Origin: JBMNOZ01 sp050943335
Lineage (GTDB): Bacteria; Bacillota; Desulfitobacteriia; Desulfitobacteriales; Syntrophobotulaceae
Assembly: GCA_050943335.1 (NCBI GenBank)
Contig: JBMNOZ010000005.1
Location: forward strand, 35,099-99,098
Direction of reading: 5' to 3'
Length of the DNA: 64,000 nt
Every line of letters starts with the position of its first letter. Positions within the stretch are counted from its first letter, which is position 1. Below, in pieces: positions 44,285 to 52,193 of this stretch. The notes under the pieces were generated by a model. The model made no database searches. It saw nothing but the letters and a program-made list of their open reading frames with translations, and was not told where the DNA came from. The translations under genes and the position numbers were made by a program.

Positions 44285-44806
44285 ATGGTTGATATTTTAG
44301 ATAAAGTACAGGGTATAGCCGAGTTGGGGAAATCAACCGAGGAAAAACAGCGAACTATCAACGTTAGCGAGGTCTTTTATGTTTGGGAGCTCCTGGCCGC
44401 CAAATACGATATTTTAGATTCTACAAACCTTGTTGAAAACTTTATCAATGATCCCGATCTAAAATACATAACTCATAAGTTTAAAACACACCTGGAGAAA
44501 AGCATTAAGGAACTAGATAAATTAATATCTAATTATGGTATTCCTTACCCTGTAAGACCCCCGGTCGAGAATATCACCACGGCCATGTTTGAACATTTTA
44601 CAGATCGATTTGTATATGAGGAGATTTTTGCTTCTATTCAGTTTTTCTTTCCTATTATCTCTAGCGCTTTTATGAACTCTACCTCTCCGAAAGTGAGTAA
44701 AATCTTTAAGAATTTTTTACTTGAAGCCGTAGAATTGCAAGAACTAATAATTGAATACGGTAAATTAAAAGGGTTTCTTGTTGCCCCGCACGTCTACAAA
44801 GCTTAA
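44285..44806 (+). CDS. DUF3231 family protein
   Basis: 173-residue single-unit DUF3231 protein, four-helix ferritin-like in outline. Family pattern: VSEVFYVWELLAAKYDIL, NFINDPDLKYITHKFKTHLEKSIKELDKLISNYGIPYPVRPP, ending YGKLKGFLVAPHVYKA. Bacillus members are usually double-length with two such units; here they are separate genes. Function unknown, but the family is confined largely to spore formers. ATG with AAGGAGAAG upstream. Confidence 0.82.
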   Translation: MVDILDKVQGIAELGKSTEEKQRTINVSEVFYVWELLAAKYDILDSTNLVENFINDPDLKYITHKFKTHLEKSIKELDKLISNYGIPYPVRPPVENITTAMFEHFTDRFVYEEIFASIQFFFPIISSAFMNSTSPKVSKIFKNFLLEAVELQELIIEYGKLKGFLVAPHVYKA

Positions 44807-44850
44807 AAATTAAAAATTCCATTTTAAATCTGAAAATGGGGTGTTAGGTT

Positions 44851-45375
44851 TTGAAAACTCTAAAAAGATTGCATAGACTTTCCAAATTAGGGATGTCCAC
44901 TCTGGATAAACAACGCAGGATTTCCACCAACGATGTTTTCTATCTTTGGACCCAATTAGTACAAAGGTATTTTGTAACCCATCTCACAGAAATATTTGCG
45001 AGTATTGCTCGGGATGAGGATCTGAAATTAATCCTGGTATACGGGAAAAGGGTATTGGTTAAAAATATAGAATTACTGGAAAAAAAGATGATAGAAAACG
45101 GAATTCCTTTACCTACTCGCCCCCCGAAAAACACAGAACTCACAGAACGTTTGGAAATAGTCACCGACCGGCATATTTTCAGAAGGGTTCTCCGGCGGAT
45201 TCAGTCCTTTTTACCTACCCATACCATGGCTTTAACTCATAGTATATCCCCGGAAAACAGGGATATATTTATGACTTTTTTAGATAAAGAAATGAAACTT
45301 TACGATAAATTCCTGGAATACGGAAAACTAAAAGGATATCTCTTGGAGCCCCCGGTTTATAAACTCCATGAATAA
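44851..45375 (+). CDS. DUF3231 family protein, tandem paralogue
   Basis: 174 residues, aligned throughout with the previous gene (NDVFYLWTQLVQRYFV; KNIELLEKKMIENGIPLPTRPP; YGKLKGYLLEPPVYKL), so a tandem duplication that has diverged strongly. TTG start at 44851 with GGGGTG upstream. Same transcript as the first copy; weak terminator at 45377-45405. Confidence 0.82.
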   Translation: MKTLKRLHRLSKLGMSTLDKQRRISTNDVFYLWTQLVQRYFVTHLTEIFASIARDEDLKLILVYGKRVLVKNIELLEKKMIENGIPLPTRPPKNTELTERLEIVTDRHIFRRVLRRIQSFLPTHTMALTHSISPENRDIFMTFLDKEMKLYDKFLEYGKLKGYLLEPPVYKLHE

Positions 45376-45376
45376 A

Positions 45377-45405
45377 TCCGACCTAAAAGAGCCGGACTTT
45401 TATTT
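45377..45405. terminator. weak bidirectional terminator
   Basis: TCCGGC/GTCGGA stem on the minus strand (A-C mismatch on plus), flanked by TTTTATTT and TTTATT. Lies between convergent DUF3231 and acyltransferase genes. Confidence 0.4.
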
Positions 45406-46414
45406 AACCTATCATTCTTCTATTGTTTTTATGATTAGCGAAGATAAAATTTAATTGCGGCTCCACTAAAGGGCGCAGCATTTTTCTAACAATATTAAGG
45501 GAGAGAACAATACAAATAGCTAGGCTGAGAACAATCAAAACCAGAGGACTTAAAACCGGGGGCAAATAAGTATAAAAGTCACTAAAGACTAAAAATTTAA
45601 CCAAGAAGCCATGCCCTAAATACACGTAAATCGTATTTTGTCCCCATTTTGAGAAAAATGGAATTTCTTTCTGAGGAATTATAAGTAAAAAAGAAAATGC
45701 TAAAAGAGCAGCGAGCAGATAATAAATTAAACGGTAACACCCGGCAAACCAACCTGGAAAACCAATCGCCTCATAGGAATAACTGCCGTGTAACCATTGA
45801 ATTTTTATTTCCGATCCTAAAAATAGCAGAGCTAAAAAAGCTCCTCCCAAAATACCCAGACTCAATAGCTTAAACTTTAGAGATCTAAACCTGGTAAGAA
45901 AATCCTTGCGGAAGAAATAACCGGCTAAGAAGAAAGGAAAAAACACCAGGGTACGGGATAAGCTGGCATAATAGCCTATACTCTCAAAATAACCGGCGGC
46001 TATTCCAACCACTACCGCCAAGGGAAGAATATATCTATTTTTCGAAACCCAAGGGAGCAGTATTCGCCATAATGTTAAGCTAAAGAGATACCACATAATC
46101 CAATGAGGGACCAGATAGGAAAATTGAAGCCTTCCCCCTCCAAAGAGCAGAAAATCATAAATAGAATAAAGGGTTTCAAAGATCAGATAAGGAATCACAA
46201 GTTTAGTGATCACAGTAGTTGCTCTAGTGGTTCTAAAACTTTTTGAAAAATAGCCGGAAATAAAAATGAATAAAGGCATATGGAAAAAATAGATCCATAA
46301 AAGAGCAGCATTCCAGATCTTGTTCGCACTGAGAGGGCAAATGATATGACCAAGACACACAAGGGTAATGAGTGCGAATTTAACATTATCGAAGTAAACA
46401 TCTCTTGATTTCAT
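45404..46414 (-). CDS. acyltransferase family 3 membrane protein
   Basis: 336 residues with about ten hydrophobic helices. N-terminus DNVKFALITLVCLGHI plus FFHMPLFIFISGYFSKSF is the Acyl_transf_3/NolL-like signature, used for O-acetylation of sugars or cell-wall polymers. Substrate unknown. ATG 46414 has only a weak site (AAAGAAA) and sits 10 bases after the YigZ stop, so it is likely translated by coupling. Confidence 0.9.
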   Translation of the reverse strand: MKSRDVYFDNVKFALITLVCLGHIICPLSANKIWNAALLWIYFFHMPLFIFISGYFSKSFRTTRATTVITKLVIPYLIFETLYSIYDFLLFGGGRLQFSYLVPHWIMWYLFSLTLWRILLPWVSKNRYILPLAVVVGIAAGYFESIGYYASLSRTLVFFPFFLAGYFFRKDFLTRFRSLKFKLLSLGILGGAFLALLFLGSEIKIQWLHGSYSYEAIGFPGWFAGCYRLIYYLLAALLAFSFLLIIPQKEIPFFSKWGQNTIYVYLGHGFLVKFLVFSDFYTYLPPVLSPLVLIVLSLAICIVLSLNIVRKMLRPLVEPQLNFIFANHKNNRRMIG

Positions 46415-46424
46415 TTCTGTTTCT

Positions 46425-47078
46425 TTAGGAGTTGTTGTAATGAATATCTACTTTATGAGTTTCCCGACCCTGGATATTGGCTATCATTTCCCTCTGAACT
46501 TGCTTATTTGTAGTTTCATCCAGCCATTGCTCAAAATATGTTTGTTGCTCTAGCGGAATGCGGACTTCTAAAGTGACGTTTTCTTCAAAAACTTCATTGT
46601 CATACTGCCAACCTTTCTGGGTCAAGCCGTGCTTTATTTGACCATACCAAGTATAGGGTACTGTAAGCCTGTAAAGAACATAAGGGATCATTTTTACTAG
46701 GCCAGCCTTGTCTAAAGCCAGCCGTGCAGTACTGCCATAGGCCCGAGTTAATCCCCCAGTACCGAGAAGAATTCCCCCAAAATACCGAACCACAATTATC
46801 TGCGCATCCCAAATCTTATTGTATTGTAGATGATCCAAAACGGGACGCCCGCCGGTGCCCTGGGGTTCTCCATCATCCGAGGCTTTTTCATACTTGTTTT
46901 TGTACAACCGATAAGCATAAACATAATGCCGGGCATTAGGCCAATCCTTTTTTACTTGGTCTAAGTTTTTTTGAGCTTCTTCCTTGGTCTGAACCGAAAA
47001 AACCAGAGCAATAAACCTTGACTTTTCAATAGTCTGTTCCGCTGAAGCTTCCCGGGCGATAGTTAAATAATTATTCAT
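46425..47078 (-). CDS. YigZ/IMPACT family protein
   Basis: About 217 residues. IMPACT N-terminal domain (KSRFIALVFSVQTKEEAQKNLDQVKKDWPNARHYVYAYR; SDDGEPQGTGGRPVLDHL; VRYFGGILLGTGGLTRAYG) and the C-terminal YigZ/DUF1949 domain. Related to the eukaryotic translation regulator IMPACT; bacterial role unclear. ATG 47078 follows a possible GGATGAT site; ATG 47087 is 3 codons earlier and equally possible. Confidence 0.93.
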   Translation of the reverse strand: MNNYLTIAREASAEQTIEKSRFIALVFSVQTKEEAQKNLDQVKKDWPNARHYVYAYRLYKNKYEKASDDGEPQGTGGRPVLDHLQYNKIWDAQIIVVRYFGGILLGTGGLTRAYGSTARLALDKAGLVKMIPYVLYRLTVPYTWYGQIKHGLTQKGWQYDNEVFEENVTLEVRIPLEQQTYFEQWLDETTNKQVQREMIANIQGRETHKVDIHYNNS

Positions 47079-47222
47079 TATTATCATCCGTAATTTTGGA
47101 ATTCGCTTTTTTCATAAACATAGAACTGTCCTAATAATCCTTTCATGGCGGTATTTCCTTTCCGAACCATATTATAACTTAAACTCCGGCAGAAATAAAA
47201 CAACCCTCGGAGAGGAATAATC

Positions 47223-47256
47223 AAAAAGGGTGTAACATTTTGCTACACCCTTTTTA
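47223..47256 (-). terminator. terminator of the CBS-domain gene
   Basis: AAAAAGGGTGTA/TACACCCTTTTT 12-bp perfect stem with 8-base loop; symmetric, so it can act in both directions. Confidence 0.85.
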
Positions 47257-47284
47257 AGATCTTAATATTCATTTAAAGCTATTG

Positions 47285-47707
47285 TTAATGGCTAATTCCT
47301 CTTGAAATTTGGTTTAAAGCTTCTCCCGCTTCATCAATATGAATCTGCTCTATCGCTAAATCCCCAAGAGTTATAATCCCGACTAACCGCCCTTTATTCA
47401 AGACCGGCAGTCTTTTGATCTGATACTCACCCATTATTTCCGCGGCTCTGTCTAAACTGCTCGATTCTTCAATACAGACAGGATCATCGGTCATTATTTG
47501 TTCCGCGGTTACAGTGTTTATATCTTTATTATCTGCTATTACTCTAAGGACAATGTCTCTATCGGTTATTATTCCCACTACCCGACCTTGGCTAAGAACG
47601 GGAACGGAACCTATGCCATTCACTTTCATCTTCGAGGCAATTTCCGGAATTTTGGCTGAGACATCGACAGAAACGACATCAGAGGACATGATATCTCTTA
47701 CTTTCAT
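47285..47707 (-). CDS. tandem CBS-domain protein
   Basis: 140 residues forming a single Bateman module: two CBS units (MKVRDIMSSDVVSVDVSAKIPEIASKM... GIITDRDIVLRVI and AEQIMTDDPVCIEESSSLDRAAEIM...GIITLGDLAIEQI). Such modules bind adenine nucleotides and sense energy state; partner unknown. ATG with GGAGGT upstream. Own terminator. Confidence 0.94.
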   Translation of the reverse strand: MKVRDIMSSDVVSVDVSAKIPEIASKMKVNGIGSVPVLSQGRVVGIITDRDIVLRVIADNKDINTVTAEQIMTDDPVCIEESSSLDRAAEIMGEYQIKRLPVLNKGRLVGIITLGDLAIEQIHIDEAGEALNQISRGISH

Positions 47708-47794
47708 AAAGCGTTTACCTCCATCAAAATATTAATCGCAAAATTAGTTTTTCCTTGTCCTAAAATATTATGTAACCCCCAAATTTTGGATATT

Positions 47795-48490
47795 TTAATT
47801 ACAGCTCTCTGGTTTTTGTCCATAAACAATAGCAATTGCTCCCCCAGCCAAATTTAGATGCCCACATTTAACAAATCCGCAATTTTGAAAATCTTCAACT
47901 AATTTTATCTGGGATTTAAAATCCTGTGCCGACTGATAGAGATAAAAATATTCCTTTCTTTTTCCGGCCCAAATATGGCCTAAAAAAGGAATTACTTTTT
48001 TAAAATATAACCAATATAATTGCTTATAAATCGGTAGCGAGGGCTTTCCCATATCTATCGAGACCACCATAGAACCGGGTTTTACCACTCTATACATTTC
48101 TCGAAGCCCTTGCCTGAGGTCCGCCAAATTTCTCAACCCCCAGCCAATGGTCGCCCCATCAAAATAATTATCTTTAAAAGGTAAATTTAAGGCATCCCCT
48201 TGAAGCAAACTGATATTTGATTTTAATGGGGATTTTTCCAGCTTTTGCGCCGCTTCAGATAACATTTTCTCGGAAAAATCTATCCCTGTTACCCTACCGT
48301 GGGGACCAACCGCTTTTGCGATTTCTTTAGTAAGTTCCGCAGTGCCGCAGCAAACGTCCAAAATATGCATTTTTGGCTCCGCTTTTACCACTTGAACTAC
48401 CTTCTTGCGCCAGGATTTGTCCCGCCCAAAACTCATAACGGTATTTAATAAATCATAGCGTTTAGATACAGCATCAAAGATTTCTTTCAT
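47795..48490 (-). CDS. menG: demethylmenaquinone methyltransferase (UbiE/MenG family)
   Basis: SAM-dependent methyltransferase of 231 residues. Motif I ILDVCCGTAELTKEIAK, GIDFSEKML (motif II) and the UbiE-family segments VSKRYDLLNTVMSFGRDKSWR and TIGWGLRNLADLRQGLREM. In the family it methylates demethylmenaquinone, implying respiration with menaquinone; no other men genes are in the window, so the exact quinone is not shown. ATG with AAAGG upstream. Confidence 0.88.
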   Translation of the reverse strand: MKEIFDAVSKRYDLLNTVMSFGRDKSWRKKVVQVVKAEPKMHILDVCCGTAELTKEIAKAVGPHGRVTGIDFSEKMLSEAAQKLEKSPLKSNISLLQGDALNLPFKDNYFDGATIGWGLRNLADLRQGLREMYRVVKPGSMVVSIDMGKPSLPIYKQLYWLYFKKVIPFLGHIWAGKRKEYFYLYQSAQDFKSQIKLVEDFQNCGFVKCGHLNLAGGAIAIVYGQKPESCN

Positions 48491-48592
48491 AGCTAGGCCT
48501 TTCTTTTAGTAAAATTCTGGTTTAATCCTTATATTTTATGTACTCTCTAAGAAATAATGAACCTCCTTTAAGCCTCATTATTTTTTAAACAT

Positions 48593-48621
48593 TTGCTATT
48601 TCTATCTAATTGTGCTAAAGT
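48593..48621 (+). promoter_or_regulatory. promoter of the thiamine transport operon
   Basis: -35 TTGCTA (48593-48598), 17-base spacer, -10 TAAAGT (48616-48621), about 20 bases before the riboswitch. Confidence 0.5.
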
Positions 48622-48640
48622 AATGTTCAAATAAATATTA

Positions 48641-48759
48641 ACGGGGAGCTGGGGAAACCGGCTGAGAGGGATATGTGGTATCCGACCCTTGAAACTGATC
48701 TGGATAATGCCAGCGTAGTGAAAGAGTCCCTATTGACGTTGCTTGCGGGCAGCGTTTTT
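48641..48759 (+). promoter_or_regulatory. TPP riboswitch with terminator
   Basis: The Thi-box core is complete: ACGGGGAGC at the 5' side, GGCTGAGAGGG, ACCCTTGAAACTGATCTGG, ATAATGCCAGCGTAG. It is followed by a terminator stem ACGTTGC/GCAGCGT (48736-48742, 48749-48755) and T5, so thiamine pyrophosphate is expected to stop transcription of the downstream genes. Confidence 0.95.
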
Positions 48760-48805
48760 CTATCTTTGAGCCCAAATATCCCGACCCCGTGGAAGGGAGT
48801 TTTTT

Positions 48806-49102
48806 ATGCCCAAAATTACCATGGCTTTTCAAGTTATCCCGAAAGTCAAAGAAGATGCGGAAATTTATCCTGTCGTGGACGAAGCGATTAAAGTTGTCCA
48901 AAAGAGCGGTCTGCCTTACGTAATTGGCCCTATGGAGACCTCGCTGGAAGGCGAGTTAGACGAAATCTGGGATGTTATCAAAGAGGCTATGGAGGCCTGT
49001 GTTAAAGCCGGCGCCAGTAGAGTGATGACTCACATTAAGGTGGATTACGTGCCGCAAGGTTCGACGATTGAAGAAAAGATTAGTAAATATAGAACGAAGT
49101 GA
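48806..49102 (+). CDS. thiamine-binding protein (MTH1187/YkoF family)
   Basis: 98-residue single-domain member of the thiamine-binding DUF77/MTH1187 family: ITMAFQVIPKVKEDAEIYPVVDEAIKVVQKSGLPYVIGPMETSLEG. Binds thiamine or HMP-type ligand in the cytoplasm; YkoF homologues serve pyrimidine import. First gene after the TPP riboswitch. ATG with GGAAGGGAG upstream. Its stop overlaps the permease GTG. Confidence 0.93.
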   Translation: MPKITMAFQVIPKVKEDAEIYPVVDEAIKVVQKSGLPYVIGPMETSLEGELDEIWDVIKEAMEACVKAGASRVMTHIKVDYVPQGSTIEEKISKYRTK

Positions 49103-49881
49103 GAATCTTGTTGAACAAATTTTTAAAGTATTACCCTGCCTTTCTATTTTTAATCTTTGTGGTTGCCCTTTGGCAATTCTGTGTTCAAAAATTAAATCTT
49201 CCTCCCTGGCTCTTGCCTTCACCCACCCAGGTTGGGGAGGCTCTTTGGAGTACCAAGGATCTTCTCTGGGGTCATGCCCGAATCACTATTCTGGAAACCA
49301 CACTGGGTTTTTTCTTAGCCATAATCTTGGGCCTTTTAACCGGAGCACTAATGACTGTTTTCCCAATTTTAAAACGTACTTTTTACCCCTTTTTAATTAT
49401 TTCCCAAACAGTGCCCTTAATCGCCATTGCTCCGCTGCTTTTACTATGGCTTGGATACGGTCTTTTACCCAAGATTATCATCGTGATCTTAGTTTGTTTT
49501 TTTCCTCTCACCATTAGCCTAATCCAGGGTTTGGAGGCCACAAATCAAGATTTATTAAACCTTTTAAAAAGCATGGGCGCTACCAAGTGGCAAATACTAT
49601 TAAAAGTACGTTGGCCCAATGCTTTACCCTCTCTTTTTGCCGGTTTAAAAATCGCAGCCACATATAGTGTCATGGCAGCCATTATCGGCGAATGGCTAGG
49701 AGCGAGCCACGGGCTCGGTATTTATCTAACTCGATCTTCCAATAATTTTTTAACAGACAGGGTTTTTGCCGCGATCATTGCCATTACAATCTTAAGTTTT
49801 TTCTACTATGGGGTTATCCTGTTTATCACCAAATTCTTTCTGCCCCGCTATTCACGTTCTGTAGAGCATAACAATGATTAG
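49099..49881 (+). CDS. thiX: ABC transporter permease, thiamine-pyrimidine type
   Basis: 260 residues with six predicted membrane helices and the permease EAA loop GMGATKWQILLKVRWPNALPSLFAGLKIA, as in the NitT/TauT-ThiX group. Imports a thiamine precursor pyrimidine with ThiY and ThiZ under TPP control. GTG start 49099 overlaps the previous stop (GTGA); TTG codons at 49108-49111 are alternatives. Confidence 0.92.
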   Translation: MRILLNKFLKYYPAFLFLIFVVALWQFCVQKLNLPPWLLPSPTQVGEALWSTKDLLWGHARITILETTLGFFLAIILGLLTGALMTVFPILKRTFYPFLIISQTVPLIAIAPLLLLWLGYGLLPKIIIVILVCFFPLTISLIQGLEATNQDLLNLLKSMGATKWQILLKVRWPNALPSLFAGLKIAATYSVMAAIIGEWLGASHGLGIYLTRSSNNFLTDRVFAAIIAITILSFFYYGVILFITKFFLPRYSRSVEHNND

Positions 49882-49891
49882 GAGGATTATT

Positions 49892-50908
49892 ATGGATAAA
49901 AAAGCCAGATTGTTCAAACTTCTTGCAATACTGCCCCTTATATTTACCGGTTTTTTACTTACATTAACGGCCTGCGCTTCCGCCCCGGATGAACCCGGCC
50001 CAGAACTAGACAAAGTAACCATTATGCTGGATTGGTCTCCCAACACCAACCACACCGGGCTCTTTGTCGCCCAAGAAAAAGGTTATTTTGCTGAGCAGGG
50101 TTTAGAGGTCTCGATCACTAATCCCTCCAGCCAAGGAACACTGGAGCAATTAGTAGCCACCGGTAAGGTGGATTTCGGGGTCAGTCATCAAGAACAAGTT
50201 ACCACCGCCAGGGTTAACAAACTACCCATTGTCTCCTTAGCAGCCATTATCCAGCATAACACCGCCGGTTTTGCGTCTTTAAAAAGCAAGAATATTCATT
50301 CCGCTACCGATTTTGAAAACAAGAAATATGGGGGCTGGGGATTACCTTCGGAAATAGCGATCCTAAAAGCTTTAATGAAAAAGGAAGGAGGCGATTTTGA
50401 AAAAATTGAGATGATTAATATCGGCGAGGCCGACCAGCTAGAGATCTTAAATCGAGATATTGATTTTACTTTAATTTATTATGGTTGGACCGGCATTCAA
50501 GCTGAACTGCGCGGACAAGAGTTAAATATGATTTGGCTTAAAGATATCGGCCCGGAATTAGATTTCTATACCCCTGTAATTATCACCAATGAAAAGATGA
50601 TTGCCGAAAAACCCGAGCTAATAACAAGGCTAATGAAGGCGATCAGCAATGGCTACTCTTTTGCTATCCAAAATCCCGATCAAGCTGCCGAGATACTAAT
50701 TAAGCACGCCCCAGAGGCCGATCCAGAGATGATCAGGAAGAGCCAAAAATGGCTGAGCCCCAAATACCAAGCGGAGGCTAAACGCTGGGGAGAGCAAAAA
50801 GAAATTGTTTGGCAATCTTATGCCCAATGGCTGTATGATAATGACCTAATCCCGGAAATGCTGGATTTTTCCAAAGCTTTTACTAATGATTTTCTTCCCC
50901 AGCCTTAA
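49892..50908 (+). CDS. thiY: ABC transporter substrate-binding lipoprotein, ThiY/NMT1-like
   Basis: About 338 residues. Lipoprotein signal with LTAC lipobox near residue 27, then the NMT1/THI5-like domain (KVTIMLDWSPNTNHTGLFVAQEKGYFAEQGLEV; GKVDFGVSHQEQ). Family members bind N-formyl-4-amino-5-aminomethyl-2-methylpyrimidine or HMP. ATG 49892 with AGGAGG upstream; 6 residues of upstream frame are rejected. Confidence 0.93.
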   Translation: MDKKARLFKLLAILPLIFTGFLLTLTACASAPDEPGPELDKVTIMLDWSPNTNHTGLFVAQEKGYFAEQGLEVSITNPSSQGTLEQLVATGKVDFGVSHQEQVTTARVNKLPIVSLAAIIQHNTAGFASLKSKNIHSATDFENKKYGGWGLPSEIAILKALMKKEGGDFEKIEMINIGEADQLEILNRDIDFTLIYYGWTGIQAELRGQELNMIWLKDIGPELDFYTPVIITNEKMIAEKPELITRLMKAISNGYSFAIQNPDQAAEILIKHAPEADPEMIRKSQKWLSPKYQAEAKRWGEQKEIVWQSYAQWLYDNDLIPEMLDFSKAFTNDFLPQP

Positions 50909-50941
50909 AAACAGTCGGAAAATAAACGGAGGATTAGAATT

Positions 50942-51706
50942 TTGACTTTATCCGTCATTAATTTAAAAAAAACATACCTCGATGGGGGGCGACTGCAGCC
51001 TGTTTTCTCAAACCTGAGTTTTACTTTAGAGACTGGTTCTTTTGTTTCCGTTATCGGACCTTCCGGTTCGGGAAAAAGCACCTTGTGTAATCTAATTGCT
51101 GGAATTGAGAAACCTGATGAGGGCACTATTCTTTTAGATGGAAAAGATATCACCGGACGACCGGGAAATGTCGGCTATATGTTTCAAAAAGACCTTCTTC
51201 TCCCTTGGCGAACTCTTGAGGAAAATGTTATTCTCGGTTGCGAAATTCAAGGCCTAAAAAAAAGAACTGCTTTAGCGGAGGCCAAAAAAGGATTGAAATT
51301 ATTCGAGCTGGAGGATTTTGCCCACTACTACCCTTCCCAGCTTTCCGGCGGTATGAGGCAAAGAGGAGCGCTCTTGCGCACAATTTTATTCGGCCGCTCT
51401 ACCCTGCTGCTTGACGAACCCTTCGGGGCCCTGGACGCTCTTACCAGAACTAATATGCAAGCCTGGTTGCTGACGATTTGGAACAAAATGCAAAACACCG
51501 TTTTATTTATTACTCATGATATAGAGGAAGCTTTATTATTGTCTGATTATATCCTTGTTCTCAGCAAACCTCCGGCTGAGATTGTCGCCACCATCACCGT
51601 CCCTTTTCCTCGCCCTCGAGAAAACGAACTTAGATTTTCCCCTCAGATGCTGGCTCTTAAGAAACAGCTCCATCAATATTTACACCAGGACAAATCTCAT
51701 CAATAA
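50942..51706 (+). CDS. thiZ: ABC transporter ATPase for thiamine pyrimidine
   Basis: 254-residue NitT/TauT-type ATPase: Walker A GPSGSGKSTLCNLI, Q-loop YMFQKDLLLPW, signature LSGGMRQRGALLRT, Walker B TLLLDEPFGALD, switch His in FITHDIEEALLL. Energises ThiX/ThiY import. TTG start with CGGAGGA upstream. Last gene of the riboswitch operon. Confidence 0.95.
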   Translation: MTLSVINLKKTYLDGGRLQPVFSNLSFTLETGSFVSVIGPSGSGKSTLCNLIAGIEKPDEGTILLDGKDITGRPGNVGYMFQKDLLLPWRTLEENVILGCEIQGLKKRTALAEAKKGLKLFELEDFAHYYPSQLSGGMRQRGALLRTILFGRSTLLLDEPFGALDALTRTNMQAWLLTIWNKMQNTVLFITHDIEEALLLSDYILVLSKPPAEIVATITVPFPRPRENELRFSPQMLALKKQLHQYLHQDKSHQ

Positions 51707-51812
51707 GCCTCCAATTCTTTTATTTAAAAAGCGAAGCTCATACATTTTGAACTTCTCCCTCCCTACCCTATATGGTAAAATCAGGATAGAATTTCGTAGG
51801 AGGAGATAACTG

Positions 51813-52091
51813 ATGTATGAGTTGAAAAATTTCAGTGAAGTCCAGACCAGGAGGGCTTTAGACGAATATTTGGCTTCCAATGAAATCCCTTGCAAATGTG
51901 AACGTTGTCAGGCCGATATCATGGCTTGGGCCTTAAACCGCCTCCCGCCACGCTATTTTGTCTCCCTTAAAGGAGAAGTGATTACTTGTTTTGAAGCCCA
52001 AATGATTCCCGATAAAGCTAGGGTCTTAGCGGAAATAGTAGCCGCAGTTCAAATAGTATCGACCCACCCTTCACACCCTATAAATGATTAA
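51813..52091 (+). CDS. comFB: ComFB family late competence protein
   Basis: 92 residues: a helical N-terminus, CKCERCQADIMAWALNRLPPRYF (two CxxC pairs, zinc-binding) then a helical tail. Homologues belong to Bacillus ComFB; role in DNA uptake is unclear and here no com operon is adjacent. ATG with GGAGGAG upstream. Confidence 0.88.
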   Translation: MYELKNFSEVQTRRALDEYLASNEIPCKCERCQADIMAWALNRLPPRYFVSLKGEVITCFEAQMIPDKARVLAEIVAAVQIVSTHPSHPIND

Positions 52092-52131
52092 GTTCACTTT
52101 ATAAAGGGAGAATTCTCTTCCCAAAGGCAAT

Positions 52132-52160
52132 TTGCTTCTGCTTTTATACTTTGTTACAAT
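52132..52160 (+). promoter_or_regulatory. promoter of the Ski2-like helicase gene
   Basis: -35 TTGCTT (52132-52137), 17-base spacer, -10 TACAAT (52155-52160). Start near 52167, which favours the ATG at 52194 over a TTG at 52173. Confidence 0.55.
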
Positions 52161-52193
52161 AATTGGGACTTATTGAAGAAGCGAGTTGATGAC

